A stretch of 64,000 bases of DNA. Source: Acidobacteriaceae bacterium (GTDB taxonomy: Bacteria > Acidobacteriota > Terriglobia > Terriglobales > Acidobacteriaceae). The DNA lies in assembly GCA_003165075.1 (NCBI GenBank), contig PLSM01000108.1, positions 75,687 to 139,686 of the forward strand, given 5' to 3'. Every line of letters begins with the position of its first letter. Within the stretch, counting starts at the first letter, position 1. Under the pieces are notes generated by a model, which saw only the letters and a program-made list of their open reading frames with translations, was not told the origin of the DNA and searched no databases. A program made the translations under genes and the position numbers. Of the stretch, positions 53,800 through 62,373 are shown piece after piece.

Positions 53800-55898
53800 G
53801 CACCGCCGCATTGCCGGCCAGCTCGCTCTCGACACAAACCATCTTGCAGCGCCTGCGCGAGTATGTGCTGCCTCTGGCCGCGATCAGCGTGATCTTCGTC
53901 ATGCTGGTGCCGCTGCCCGCCGCAGGCCTCGACCTTCTGCTCGCGCTCTCGATGGCCGCCTCCGTGATTGTCTTCCTCTCCGCGGTGCAGATTCGCCGCG
54001 CCGTCGAACTCAGCGTCTTTCCCACCCTGTTGCTGCTGCTCACCCTTTTCCGGCTGGCGCTGAACATCGCCTCCAGCCGCCGTATTCTGCTGCACGGCTC
54101 AGAGGGAACGGCGGCGGCGGGAAAGGTCATCGAGGCCTTTGGCCAATTCGTGGTGGGCGGCAATTACGTGGTGGGCTTCGTGCTGTTTCTGGCCCTGATC
54201 GCCATCCAGTTTCTGGTGGTCTCGCATGGGGCCGTGCGCACCGCCGAGGTGACGGCGCGTTTTACGCTGGACGCCCTGCCGGGCAAACAGATGGCGATTG
54301 ACGCGGACATGAATGCAGGCTTGATCGACGAGGCAGAGGCTAGGCGGCGGCGCCATGCCATTGCCCGGGAAGCGGAGTTTTACGGCGCCATGGATGGAGC
54401 GGCGCGCTTCAACCAGAGGGACTCGCTGGCGACCATACTGATTACAGCCATCAACATCATTGCCGGACTGCTGATCGGCACCCTGCAGCAGGGCATCGAT
54501 CTGAGCGAAGCGGCACGCACCTACACGGTGCTGACGGTGGGCGACGGGCTGGTGACGCTGATTCCGTCGCTCCTGGTTTCGGTGGCCGGTGGAATCACCC
54601 TCACCCGCGCCAACTCGGCCGGATTGCTGGGCGGCGAGATTCGCCAGCAACTGCTGGCCAAGCCCGCCACGCTCTATCTGGCCAGCCTGGTCTCCGCGGC
54701 CATGTGCCTGATTCCGGGAATCCCCAAGATCGCATTTCTGCTGGTCGCCGGCGGGCTCTATTGGAGCGGCCGGCGAGTAAGTGCCCAGGGGCAGGCTGCT
54801 CCGGCGGTTGAGATGGGCCCGGGGGAGAAGAAGAAGGCCGAGCAGGCGCAGGGCTCTGACCTGGCCGGTCTGCTGCGCCTGGAGGAGCTGACTCTCGAGA
54901 TTGGCTTCCAGCTCATTCCGCTGGTAGACGAAAAGCAGGGCGGGCAACTGCTGAACCGGGTCCGTGCGCTGCGCCGTCATCTGTCCGCGGAGATGGGTTT
55001 TCTGGTGCCTCCGGTGCACATCTCGGACAACCTGCGCTTGAAGCCGCGCGAGTACCTGTTCTCGCTGCGGGGGATGGAGATTGGTCGCTGGCAGACCGAG
55101 GGCTCGCAGCTGCTGGCCGTTTCCGGCGACCCGGCTCGCAGGCCTTTGGCGGGCAGGGAAACGCGCGAGCCGGCCTTCGGTGTGGCCGCCGTGTGGATCG
55201 CCCCCGCGCTGGAGGATCAGGCCATTGCCGCCGGCTACTCGGTGGTGGACGCGGTTACGGTGATCACCACCCACCTGGGCGAGTTGATCCGGCGTCACGC
55301 CGCGGAACTGCTGGGCCGGGCCGAAAGCAAGCGGCTGATGGACGCCCTGAATGAGAGTCATCCCAAACTGATTGAAGAGCTGGTGCCCAAGCTGCTGACC
55401 CTGGGCGAAGTGGGTCGCGTACTGGAACAGTTGCTGCGGGAGCGGGTTTCGATCCGTGACCTGGGCCCCATTCTCGAAGCGCTGCTTGAGACTGCCCCGG
55501 CCAACAAGGGCCTCGTGGCCCTGGTGGAGGCGGCCCGCCAGGCCCTGGGGCGGAGACTGGTCCAGCCCCTGCTCGACAGCGATGGGCAACTGCCGGTTCT
55601 GCTCCTCGATCCGGCCCTCGAAGAAGAAATACTGGGCACCCTCGCGCCGGAGGCCGGGCAGCGGCTGCTGGTCTCTGCGGGGACGCCTGGAACGCCGTTG
55701 GTGCGCCGTCTTGCCGATTCTTTGAGACAACTTATCGGCGTCTCCTCGGCTGCGGCCCTGCCCGTGCTCCTCTGTCCCAGTCCGGCGCGCTATCACGTCA
55801 AGCGCTGGCTGGAGCCGGTACTCCCGCGGCTGGCGGTAATCGCAGCCGGAGAGATTCCCGCCGAGATTCGTCTGCGCCCTGCAGGAACGGTGCGCTAG
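53796..55898 (+). CDS. flhA: Flagellar export gate protein FlhA
   Basis: Large export protein with eight N-terminal helices and a cytoplasmic domain, 700 residues, normal size. The conserved FHIPEP-like segment (NYVVGFVLFLALIAIQFLVV, RFTLDALPGKQMAIDADMNAGLIDEAEARRRR) and MGFLVPPVHISDNLRLKPREY are present. Directly followed by fliA; flhF and flhG, which often lie here, are absent. Confidence 0.96.
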   Translation: MSTAALPASSLSTQTILQRLREYVLPLAAISVIFVMLVPLPAAGLDLLLALSMAASVIVFLSAVQIRRAVELSVFPTLLLLLTLFRLALNIASSRRILLHGSEGTAAAGKVIEAFGQFVVGGNYVVGFVLFLALIAIQFLVVSHGAVRTAEVTARFTLDALPGKQMAIDADMNAGLIDEAEARRRRHAIAREAEFYGAMDGAARFNQRDSLATILITAINIIAGLLIGTLQQGIDLSEAARTYTVLTVGDGLVTLIPSLLVSVAGGITLTRANSAGLLGGEIRQQLLAKPATLYLASLVSAAMCLIPGIPKIAFLLVAGGLYWSGRRVSAQGQAAPAVEMGPGEKKKAEQAQGSDLAGLLRLEELTLEIGFQLIPLVDEKQGGQLLNRVRALRRHLSAEMGFLVPPVHISDNLRLKPREYLFSLRGMEIGRWQTEGSQLLAVSGDPARRPLAGRETREPAFGVAAVWIAPALEDQAIAAGYSVVDAVTVITTHLGELIRRHAAELLGRAESKRLMDALNESHPKLIEELVPKLLTLGEVGRVLEQLLRERVSIRDLGPILEALLETAPANKGLVALVEAARQALGRRLVQPLLDSDGQLPVLLLDPALEEEILGTLAPEAGQRLLVSAGTPGTPLVRRLADSLRQLIGVSSAAALPVLLCPSPARYHVKRWLEPVLPRLAVIAAGEIPAEIRLRPAGTVR

Positions 55899-55964
55899 AG
55901 GGCATCGAGCGGGGATGCGAAGGGGCAGAGCCGGTTGAAGCACGCGGTTGCGAGGGGAGATGCG

Positions 55965-56822
55965 ATGGGAATGGAGGCGGCAGGAGCGATGGGGAATGCA
56001 ATGTCGCGGCGTCGGGGCGGGTCTGGTGGGGGCTATCCGCCCGTGGCTGCCGGGGTGCAGGTGCTCAACAACGAGCAGGAACACGTCTTGCTCGAGCACT
56101 TGCCGATGGTGCGCTTTCTTGCCCGCCGCATTCACGAGCGGCTGCCCCAGCATGTGGAGATCGAGGATCTGGTCTCGGCCGGGGTGGTGGGCTTGATGGA
56201 CGCCTTCTCGAAGTTCGACCCGGCCAAGAAAGTGCAGTTTCGCAGCTACGCGCAGTTCCGCATCCGCGGCGCAATCCTTGACAGCCTGAGGACTCTGGAC
56301 TGGGGCCCGCGCGAGTTACGGCGCAAGGGCCGTGCAGTGGAAGAGGGCATTCGCACTCTGACGGCCAGGCTGGGCAGGCCACCGGGCGAGGCCGAGGTGG
56401 CCGCCGAACTGGGGCTCGACCTGGACGCCTATCAGCAACTGCTGGGCGACCTGAAAGGCCTGGAGATCGGCACCCTGCATGTGGAGCGCAATGAGGACTC
56501 GGGCGAAGAGGAGCTGGCCTATGTACCGGGCCGCCCCGAGGAGGATCCGTTGTTCTGCTGCCTGCGCGGCGAGCTGGAGCAGCGGCTCACAGACGCCATT
56601 GCCCATCTGCCCGAACGGGAGCGGCTGGTCATGACTCTGTATTACTACGAAGAGATGACCATGCGGGAGATCGGCCTGGCGCTGGGGGTGGTCGAGTCGC
56701 GGGTCTCGCAGGTACACGCTTCGGCGGTGGTGCATCTGAGGGCGGCCCTTAAGGATCTGGCCGCCGCGGGCGCCTTCAAGGCGCAACCGCCGCGCAGGCC
56801 GAGGGAATTGGCAAGGCGATGA
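55965..56822 (+). CDS. fliA: Flagellar sigma factor sigma-28
   Basis: RNA polymerase sigma factor for late flagellar and chemotaxis genes; 285 residues. Region 2 has DLVSAGVVGLMDAFSKFDP and FRSYAQFRIRGAILDSLRTLDW, and region 4 has LPERERLVMTLYYYEEMTMREIGLALGVVESRVSQVHASAVVHLR. The ATG preceded by GAGGGGAG five bases upstream was chosen over an upstream TTG. A FliA-type promoter is visible before cheY. Confidence 0.94.
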   Translation: MGMEAAGAMGNAMSRRRGGSGGGYPPVAAGVQVLNNEQEHVLLEHLPMVRFLARRIHERLPQHVEIEDLVSAGVVGLMDAFSKFDPAKKVQFRSYAQFRIRGAILDSLRTLDWGPRELRRKGRAVEEGIRTLTARLGRPPGEAEVAAELGLDLDAYQQLLGDLKGLEIGTLHVERNEDSGEEELAYVPGRPEEDPLFCCLRGELEQRLTDAIAHLPERERLVMTLYYYEEMTMREIGLALGVVESRVSQVHASAVVHLRAALKDLAAAGAFKAQPPRRPRELARR

Positions 56823-56841
56823 CCGAGGAGAATGACCGCTG

Positions 56842-57807
56842 ATGGAAAAAATGCTCAAGCAGGACGAGATTGACGCTCTTTTTGAGGCCGCGCGGACCAC
56901 CGTGCCCGAGGCGGCCCGGCCTGAGGTGCGGGCCCGCGTGGCGCCCTACAGCTTCTCCTCCGCTGGACAGATTTCGAATGAGCAGTTGCGCGCCATCAGC
57001 TTGCTGAACGACCTGTTCGCCCGCAACCTGACGCACAATCTGGCGGCTTGGCTGCGCAGCCGGTTTCAGGTCAACCTGGTTTCGGCCGAGCAAATTCCAT
57101 TTAACGAGTTCCTGCTGCGCATCCCCGAGATCTGCTACGTGGCCTCGGTGCGCCTGGAACCCCTGGGCGCGCTCTCGGTGCTGCAATTGGACCTGGCCCT
57201 GGCTCCGCCCATCATCGATCTGCTGCTCGGTGGCGAGGGCAAGGAAGGGCCGCTGCGCGAAGTGACGGATATTGAGGAAGCCATTCTTGCCAGCCTGGTA
57301 GAGATCGTGTGCCGCGAGTTGACGGCGGCCTGGCAACCGGTGGGTCTCAGCTTCAATTTCGAACGCCGCCAGATGCAGACCCAGGTGGCGCGCATCATGT
57401 CGGTCAATGAGAAGACGCTCTGCCTGAGCTTTGAGATTCGCATGCCCCACCAGTCGGGGCTGCTGAACCTGGCCTTTCCCGCGGTGGTGGCCAACACAAT
57501 CCTGCGGCGCCTTACCTCGGATTGGGGCCGGAGGCGGCGTCATGCGCCTGAAACCCGGGCGCGCATGGAGGCCTCGGCGCGCCGTATGCGCTTTGGCGGT
57601 TCCCTGCAATTGCCCTCCGTGCGCCTGCCCGCCAGCGCTGTCGAGAACCTCGAAGCGGGCGGCATTCTGCGCCTTGATCTCTCCGCCAGCACCCCGGCCG
57701 AATGGCGGGTCGGGGGACAACGCCTGAGTGCCGCCGAGGCCCTCCGCCTTGGCAGCCACCGGGCGGCACGCATGGCGGCAGGAACGCCGGAAGGAAGCGC
57801 CATATGA
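56842..57807 (+). CDS. fliM: Flagellar motor switch protein FliM
   Basis: C-ring protein of 321 residues that binds phosphorylated CheY. The N-terminal CheY-binding peptide LKQDEIDALFEAAR is present, followed by a CheC-like middle domain and a C-terminal SpoA domain (LRFGGSLQLPSVRLPASAVENLEAGGILRLD). It overlaps fliN by four bases. Confidence 0.95.
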   Translation: MEKMLKQDEIDALFEAARTTVPEAARPEVRARVAPYSFSSAGQISNEQLRAISLLNDLFARNLTHNLAAWLRSRFQVNLVSAEQIPFNEFLLRIPEICYVASVRLEPLGALSVLQLDLALAPPIIDLLLGGEGKEGPLREVTDIEEAILASLVEIVCRELTAAWQPVGLSFNFERRQMQTQVARIMSVNEKTLCLSFEIRMPHQSGLLNLAFPAVVANTILRRLTSDWGRRRRHAPETRARMEASARRMRFGGSLQLPSVRLPASAVENLEAGGILRLDLSASTPAEWRVGGQRLSAAEALRLGSHRAARMAAGTPEGSAI

Positions 57808-58547
57808 GTTATCTGGATTGCTGGACATCGGTGGCCATGGCCCTGTTCTCCCAGGCCCTGGCCGGAGAACCGGAACTCTCCGAGTGCGCGCCCAGGCCGG
57901 TGGGGACCGGGGCCTTCGGCTTTACCGCGACCCTCTCCGGAGATCAGGAGGGCTGCTTCTCGGTGATCCTCGATCCGGCCATTCTCGACGCGCCGCTGAT
58001 GGGCGAGGGAATGGATCAGAAGACGGGCTGGGGCGAGCTGTTGCGCGAGGTCGCCGGCGCCGCCGCAGGGGAACTGCTGGCCAGGGACGGGAAGAAGTGC
58101 TGCGTGGAAAGATTCGAGCCGCTGGAGGGAGAGAAGCAGGGATCGCGGTGCTTTCAACTGACGTCTGCCGGCGGCGTGTGGACGATTCTGGTTCGGGACG
58201 AGCTCTCGGCAGCCAAGATTGCCGGGGCGACACCGGAGGCGCCGGCCACGCAGAAGCCTCCTCCGCCCGCGGGGATCAACCAGGGGATCGAGTTGCTGCT
58301 GGATGTGGAACTGGAAGCTGCGCTCCGCTTCGGCTGCCGGGAGATGCCTCTGGGGGAGATCCTGGACCTGGGGCCGGGCGACGTGGTGGAGCTCGACCGT
58401 CATGTCACCGACCCCGTCGACCTGATCGTGGGCGACAAGATCGTGGCTCGCGGCGAGGTGGTGCTGGTGAACGGAAACTTCGGGCTCCGGATCGTCCAGG
58501 TGGCCGCTCCCCACAAGCGGTTGGAGAGCATACGATGCCTCTTCTAA
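57804..58547 (+). CDS. fliN: Flagellar motor switch protein FliN (FliY-like long form)
   Basis: A 247-residue protein with an N-terminal CheC/FliY-like domain of about 130 residues (SGDQEGCFSVILDP, WGELLREVAGAAAGELLA), a Pro-rich linker and a C-terminal SpoA domain (about 165-237, LLLDVELEAALRFGCREMPLGEILDLGPGDVVELDRHV). The longer architecture is closer to FliY than to short FliN. It overlaps fliM and the next gene. Confidence 0.9.
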   Translation: MSYLDCWTSVAMALFSQALAGEPELSECAPRPVGTGAFGFTATLSGDQEGCFSVILDPAILDAPLMGEGMDQKTGWGELLREVAGAAAGELLARDGKKCCVERFEPLEGEKQGSRCFQLTSAGGVWTILVRDELSAAKIAGATPEAPATQKPPPPAGINQGIELLLDVELEAALRFGCREMPLGEILDLGPGDVVELDRHVTDPVDLIVGDKIVARGEVVLVNGNFGLRIVQVAAPHKRLESIRCLF

Positions 58548-59464
58548 ACCGCGGCGGGACAGGATTCGGGCGCGCGATACCAACGCAAGCCCCGTTCGGC
58601 GAGGTCGATACCTCCCAGCCGGCCGGCGCGGCCATGAAGACAGGGCTGTTTGAGGCGTGTGCCAACCTTAACTGCCGCACTGGCTGGCTGCACTTGTGGC
58701 GCAACCGCTCCGTGCCGGTCTTTGAGAACGGCTGGACCTGTTCGCCTGCCTGCACAGCGGTCCGCGTCACGGCCGCGGTAAACCGGGAGCTGGACGGGCG
58801 GGGATATGCAGGAGAGAGCCATCGCCATCGCATTCCGCTGGGATTGGTGATGCTGGAACAGGGCTGGATTACGCAAACCCAATTACGCCGTGCACTCGAG
58901 GCGCAGAAAGCTGCCCGGACCGGCCGGTTGGGAGAGTGGCTGGTGCGCCAGCGTGCGGTCAGCGAGGCCACGGTCACCCGTGCCTTGGGGTTGCAATGGA
59001 GCTGTCCAGTCCTACCCCTCGAGCTTCACGACGCCGCGGCCATGACCGTGGCGATGCCGCGCCTGTTCGTGGACGCTTTCGGCGCGTTGCCTCTGCGCCT
59101 GGCCGGCGGGCGTGTTTTGTACCTGGGATTTGAGGAGCGGCTGGACCCGGTGCTGGCGCTGGCGATGGAGCGGATGACCGGATTGCAGGTGGAATGCGGC
59201 ATGGTGCGGGAATCGCTCTTCCGGCCGGCACACGCCCGAATCCTGGATGCAAAGTTCCCCGGAGTGGAACTGGTCGAGGCCGTCTCAGAACCTGCCGCAG
59301 CCCATGCCCTGGCCAGGTCGGTGGAGCGGACGCGCCCTATCGCCTCCCGCCTGGTGAGGGTGCACGACTGCCTGTGGCTGCGCATGTGGCTCAGTCCCCA
59401 GACCGGCCCGCTGCCTGAGACCGGCTCGGTGCTGGACCTGGTGTGCTCGATCGGCATTCCGTAG
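58535..59464 (+). CDS. Cys4-zinc/MshEN-like domain protein in the flagellar operon, unknown function
   Basis: A 309-residue protein without a known name. An N-terminal Cys set C42-x4-C47…C69-x3-C73 (CANLNC…CSPAC) is a likely zinc site. Residues about 98-225 resemble the N-terminal MshEN domain of type II secretion/type IV pilus ATPases (IPLGLVMLEQGWITQTQLRRALEAQ, RLGEWLVRQRAVSEATVTRALGLQW, then GALPLRLAGGRVLYLGF…ALAMERMTGLQVE), a fold that in some proteins binds cyclic-di-GMP. No ATPase domain follows. The ATG has GGAGAG six bases upstream and overlaps fliN by 13 bases, so it belongs to the operon. A role linking c-di-GMP to motor control is inferred. Confidence 0.72.
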   Translation: MPLLNRGGTGFGRAIPTQAPFGEVDTSQPAGAAMKTGLFEACANLNCRTGWLHLWRNRSVPVFENGWTCSPACTAVRVTAAVNRELDGRGYAGESHRHRIPLGLVMLEQGWITQTQLRRALEAQKAARTGRLGEWLVRQRAVSEATVTRALGLQWSCPVLPLELHDAAAMTVAMPRLFVDAFGALPLRLAGGRVLYLGFEERLDPVLALAMERMTGLQVECGMVRESLFRPAHARILDAKFPGVELVEAVSEPAAAHALARSVERTRPIASRLVRVHDCLWLRMWLSPQTGPLPETGSVLDLVCSIGIP

Positions 59465-59510
59465 CAGATGGGGAATCCGGCAGGGCATATCACGAAAGCC
59501 CGCTCGTCCC

Positions 59511-59537
59511 TCAAGAACTGGGCCGCAATGCCGATAA
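59511..59537 (+). promoter_or_regulatory. Probable sigma-28 (FliA) promoter upstream of cheY
   Basis: TCAAGAAC (59511-59518), an 11-base spacer and GCCGATAA (59530-59537) match the FliA consensus TAAAGTTT-N11-GCCGATAA; the -10 octamer is exact and the -35 matches at four of eight bases. It is 24 bases before the cheY ATG, in the only sizeable gap of this part of the operon. Confidence 0.6.
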
Positions 59538-59561
59538 AGAGTGGAGCGGAGGAGCGGAGGC

Positions 59562-59945
59562 ATGAGTGAAGTTCGCACCCTGATCGTGGACGATTCGTCG
59601 GTGATGCGCAAGATTGTGGAGCGCGCACTTCGCCAGGCGGGCCTTGATCCGTTGGTGGTGTTTGAGGCCGGCAGCGGCACCGAGGGGTTGGAGCAGTTGA
59701 GGGCCAGGCAAGTGGACCTGATTGTCTCCGATATCAACATGCCATTAATGGACGGGCTGGAGTTTCTGCGCCAGATCCAGGCACAGGGCCTGGCGCCCGG
59801 TGTACCGGTGGTGATGATCACCACCGAGTCCAGTGAAGAGCAGGTGAAGCAGGCCATTCAGTCTGGCGCGCGGGGGTACATCCGCAAGCCATTTACCGCC
59901 GAGCAGGTGAAGCAGCGGGTCCTGCCCCTGCTGAACGCAGCATAA
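59562..59945 (+). CDS. cheY: Chemotaxis response regulator CheY
   Basis: Single receiver domain of 127 residues. Phospho-acceptor D57 in IVSDINMP, acidic pair D10/D11 in LIVDDSSV, T87/T88 and K109 in RGYIRKPF form the usual site; no output domain follows. Preceded by GGAGGAG and the sigma-28 promoter, so it is a late gene that carries signals to FliM. Confidence 0.94.
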   Translation: MSEVRTLIVDDSSVMRKIVERALRQAGLDPLVVFEAGSGTEGLEQLRARQVDLIVSDINMPLMDGLEFLRQIQAQGLAPGVPVVMITTESSEEQVKQAIQSGARGYIRKPFTAEQVKQRVLPLLNAA

Positions 59946-59969
59946 GGGGAAGAACCGTCATGTGGTTGA

Positions 59970-59988
59970 GCGGGGTGCGAACACCCGC
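59970..59988 (+). promoter_or_regulatory. Small stem-loop between cheY and cheX
   Basis: GGGTG and CACCC (59973-59986) pair around a CGAA tetraloop, with further G-C pairs outside. It may modulate cheX translation or act as a processing site. Confidence 0.25.
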
Positions 59989-60034
59989 TGCCTTGCGTGT
60001 ACAAGGTTGCGGCCAACTGGAAGAGAGGCGTGCA

Positions 60035-60532
60035 ATGGCAGTCTCACTGCGGGATTCCGTGCAGATGGTTTCCGATCCCAGGAATCTCGATGCCAGCGTG
60101 GAAGAAGTGTTTCAACTGATGTTGGGCGTCGACTGCCGGCGCGAAACTGAAGCCGAAGCGCTTCGTGCGGGCGTCGAGCTGGAATCGGTGACCGCGGTGG
60201 TAGGGTTTGGCGGACTGCTGAGCGGGGCCTGCGTCTTCCGCTCGGGCGCGCAAGCGGCCATGAAGGTGGCCGCGCATATGACAGGCATGGACTTTGATGA
60301 GATTGACGACACGGTGAAAGACGGAATCGGCGAAATCTGTAACATGCTGGCGGGGGCATGGAAAGGTAAAGTGCCGGGCCTGGCCGCCAATTGTGGCCTG
60401 TCGGTCCCGACCGTGATCTCCGGGCGTGATTACAACTTGCATGTACAAGCTCCTGAGTTCCAGCTGCATCACTGCTATTGCTTTGAAGACGCGCACTTCG
60501 TGGTCACCATCGTCTGCGACAGCCTTCAATAA
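60035..60532 (+). CDS. cheX: CheX/CheC-type chemotaxis phosphatase
   Basis: A 165-residue CheC/CheX-family protein; the dephosphorylation motif D-x3-E-x2-N is D96…E100…N103 in DGIGEICNMLAGAWKG, and SACVFRSGAQAAMKVA belongs to the fold. It should remove phosphate from CheY. The ATG with GAGAGG six bases upstream was chosen; the longer ORF upstream has no ribosome site. Alternatively a CheC-like protein. Confidence 0.85.
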   Translation: MAVSLRDSVQMVSDPRNLDASVEEVFQLMLGVDCRRETEAEALRAGVELESVTAVVGFGGLLSGACVFRSGAQAAMKVAAHMTGMDFDEIDDTVKDGIGEICNMLAGAWKGKVPGLAANCGLSVPTVISGRDYNLHVQAPEFQLHHCYCFEDAHFVVTIVCDSLQ

Positions 60533-60539
60533 GGCTGCG

Positions 60540-60583
60540 GAACCACGTGTGGACGCAGGCAACCGAACCACGTGCGGACGCAG
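60540..60583. repeat. Direct repeat GAACCACGTGYGGACGCAG (two copies)
   Basis: 19-base units at 60540-60558 and 60565-60583 differ at one base, spaced 25 bases apart, and each carries the palindrome-like core CCACGTGYGG. They lie between cheX and flgF and could be regulator sites or a small duplication. Confidence 0.5.
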
Positions 60584-60792
60584 AGAGCAGGGCGCAACAG
60601 TCGCTGGTTTGACCTTGTGCCAGCCGCGAGTGGCCGAGGCGTAATTTCTGTTCGCCGCTTTCGAATCCTTGAGCGCAGCGTGAAACCGATTCCAGCGCTT
60701 ATCCCTTCTCCCCCCACATTCAGTTCGCTCTAATCTTTTCCCCTCCGGTTCGGCCTCTCCGCTGCTCTATTCGCGGGCAAGAGGATTGCCCC
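60584..60792. promoter_or_regulatory. Upstream region of flgF
   Basis: About 210 bases with no gene; the segment between cheX and flgF is the second large gap in the cluster and probably has the promoter for flgF-G-A-H-I. An ACCGATTC at about 60685 resembles a sigma-28 -10 but has no -35 partner. Confidence 0.4.
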
Positions 60793-61530
60793 ATGGACAG
60801 CGGATACTATGCGGCCATGACCGGCCTGATGGCGCGTACCCAGGCGCTGGATACGGCTGCGGCCAACCTGGCCAATGCCGGGACCCCCGGCTATCGCGCC
60901 GAGCGTGAGTTCTTCCGCTCCGCGCTTCTGGGTCCCGGCGCGGAGGACTCGCAACTGGGTCAGACTGTCAACAATTACGGGCTGCTCGGCGGCGACCGGC
61001 TGAGCATGGCCCAGGGCGTATTGCAGCAGACCGGCAATCCGTTGGATCTGGCCATTGAGGGCCAGGGCTTCTTTGCCGTCGAGACGCCCGCCGGCCCGCG
61101 CTATACCCGCGATGGCAGCTTCCATCGTTCACAGAAGGGGCTGCTGGTCACCTCTGAGAACGAGCCGGTGCTTTCCACCACGGGACAGCCGGTTCAGGTG
61201 CCGCCGGGCGAAGTGTCGGTGGGCGCGGACGGGACACTGTCGGTGGCTGGTGGGGCCGTGGCCTCGGTAGGCGCCTTCAGCTTCGCCCCCAATGTGCAAC
61301 TAACGCCGGAAGGAGCCAACCGGTATCTGGCGCCCCCGGGTGCAAAGCCGGTGATTGCGAAGGATGCGGCGGTCCATCAAGGGGCTATCGAAGGCGCGAA
61401 CCAGAGCGTCATCCAGGGAACGCTGGACCTGATGGTCATGCAGCGCCAGGCAGAGATGATGCAGAAGGCGCTCACCGTCTTCCACACCGAGTTCAACAAG
61501 TTCGCCAGCGAGGATCTGCCCAGGATTTGA
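60793..61530 (+). CDS. flgF: Flagellar proximal rod protein FlgF
   Basis: Flagellar basal-body rod protein, 245 residues. N-terminal MTGLMARTQALDTAAANLANAGTPGYRAEREFF, a central DLAIEGQGFFAV, and C-terminal VMQRQAEMMQKALTVFHTEFNKFA match the FlgF/FlgG family; it is the smaller of the two adjacent paralogues, so FlgF is favoured. Confidence 0.92.
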   Translation: MDSGYYAAMTGLMARTQALDTAAANLANAGTPGYRAEREFFRSALLGPGAEDSQLGQTVNNYGLLGGDRLSMAQGVLQQTGNPLDLAIEGQGFFAVETPAGPRYTRDGSFHRSQKGLLVTSENEPVLSTTGQPVQVPPGEVSVGADGTLSVAGGAVASVGAFSFAPNVQLTPEGANRYLAPPGAKPVIAKDAAVHQGAIEGANQSVIQGTLDLMVMQRQAEMMQKALTVFHTEFNKFASEDLPRI

Positions 61531-61570
61531 GGGTTGACCCCGGGAAATTCTCCCACGCGAGGGAAAAGAA

Positions 61571-62359
61571 ATGATTCGAGCACTGTACACGGCAGCCAGC
61601 GGCATGAGCGCGCAGCAGATGAACCTGGACACCATTGCCAACAATCTGGCCAACTCCTCCACCACGGGCTTTCGCCAGTTGCGCCTTCAATTTCAGGACA
61701 TGGTTTACCAGAACCTGATCACCCCAGGGGCGGCGCAAAGCCAGTCCACGGTCTCGGCGGGGTTGCAGATCGGCCTGGGAACCAAGCCGGTGGCCACCGA
61801 GGTGATCATGACCCAGGGTCCTCTCAACGAGACGGACAATCAATACGATGTGGCCATCAGTGGCGCCGGATTTTTTCAGGTGCAGAGGCCGGACGGCACC
61901 ATCGCCTATACCCGTGCCGGCCAGTTCCACCTGAACAACCAGGGAACCATCGTGACTACTGAGGGCGATCCTCTGTTGCCCAATATCACCATTCCCCCCA
62001 ATGCCGGCGCCATCACCATCACGCCCTACGGCGTAGTGAACGCGACCCTGCCGGGGCAGCAGAACCCGTCGCAACTGGGACAGATTCAGTTGGCCACATT
62101 CCCGAATCCGGGCGGCCTGGAGAGCATGGGCTCAAATCTCTTGCAGGCTACGCTCAGCTCCGGCGACCCGGTGTTGGGCAATCCCGGAGGCTCAGAGGGA
62201 CTGGGTACACTGCAGCAGAATTACCTCGAAAACTCGAACGTGGATGTGGTCACCGAATTCGTGCAGATGGTGCTGGCACAGCGAGCCTATGAATCGAATT
62301 CCAAGGTAATCAAGGCCGCTGACGACATGTACTCGCAAGTCAACAACATGACGCGGTAG
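61571..62359 (+). CDS. flgG: Flagellar distal rod protein FlgG
   Basis: 262-residue rod protein with MIRALYTAASGMSAQQMNLDTIANNLANSSTTGFRQLRLQFQDM at the start, the family motif DVAISGAGFFQV and C-terminal VVTEFVQMVLAQRAYESNSKVIKAADDMYSQVNNMTR. GAGGGAAAAGAA precedes the ATG. Confidence 0.96.
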   Translation: MIRALYTAASGMSAQQMNLDTIANNLANSSTTGFRQLRLQFQDMVYQNLITPGAAQSQSTVSAGLQIGLGTKPVATEVIMTQGPLNETDNQYDVAISGAGFFQVQRPDGTIAYTRAGQFHLNNQGTIVTTEGDPLLPNITIPPNAGAITITPYGVVNATLPGQQNPSQLGQIQLATFPNPGGLESMGSNLLQATLSSGDPVLGNPGGSEGLGTLQQNYLENSNVDVVTEFVQMVLAQRAYESNSKVIKAADDMYSQVNNMTR

Positions 62360-62373
62360 CTCGAAGGGCTTCC

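Noticed and set aside
54099-56153. Long minus-strand ORF of 684 codons antisense to flhA
   Set aside because: It mirrors the coding frame of flhA, has Gln/Arg/His-rich unnatural composition and no family resemblance; typical of high-GC antisense frames.
60684-60693. Possible FliA -10 element ACCGATTC before flgF
   Set aside because: No -35 element at the 11-base spacing and only five core matches.
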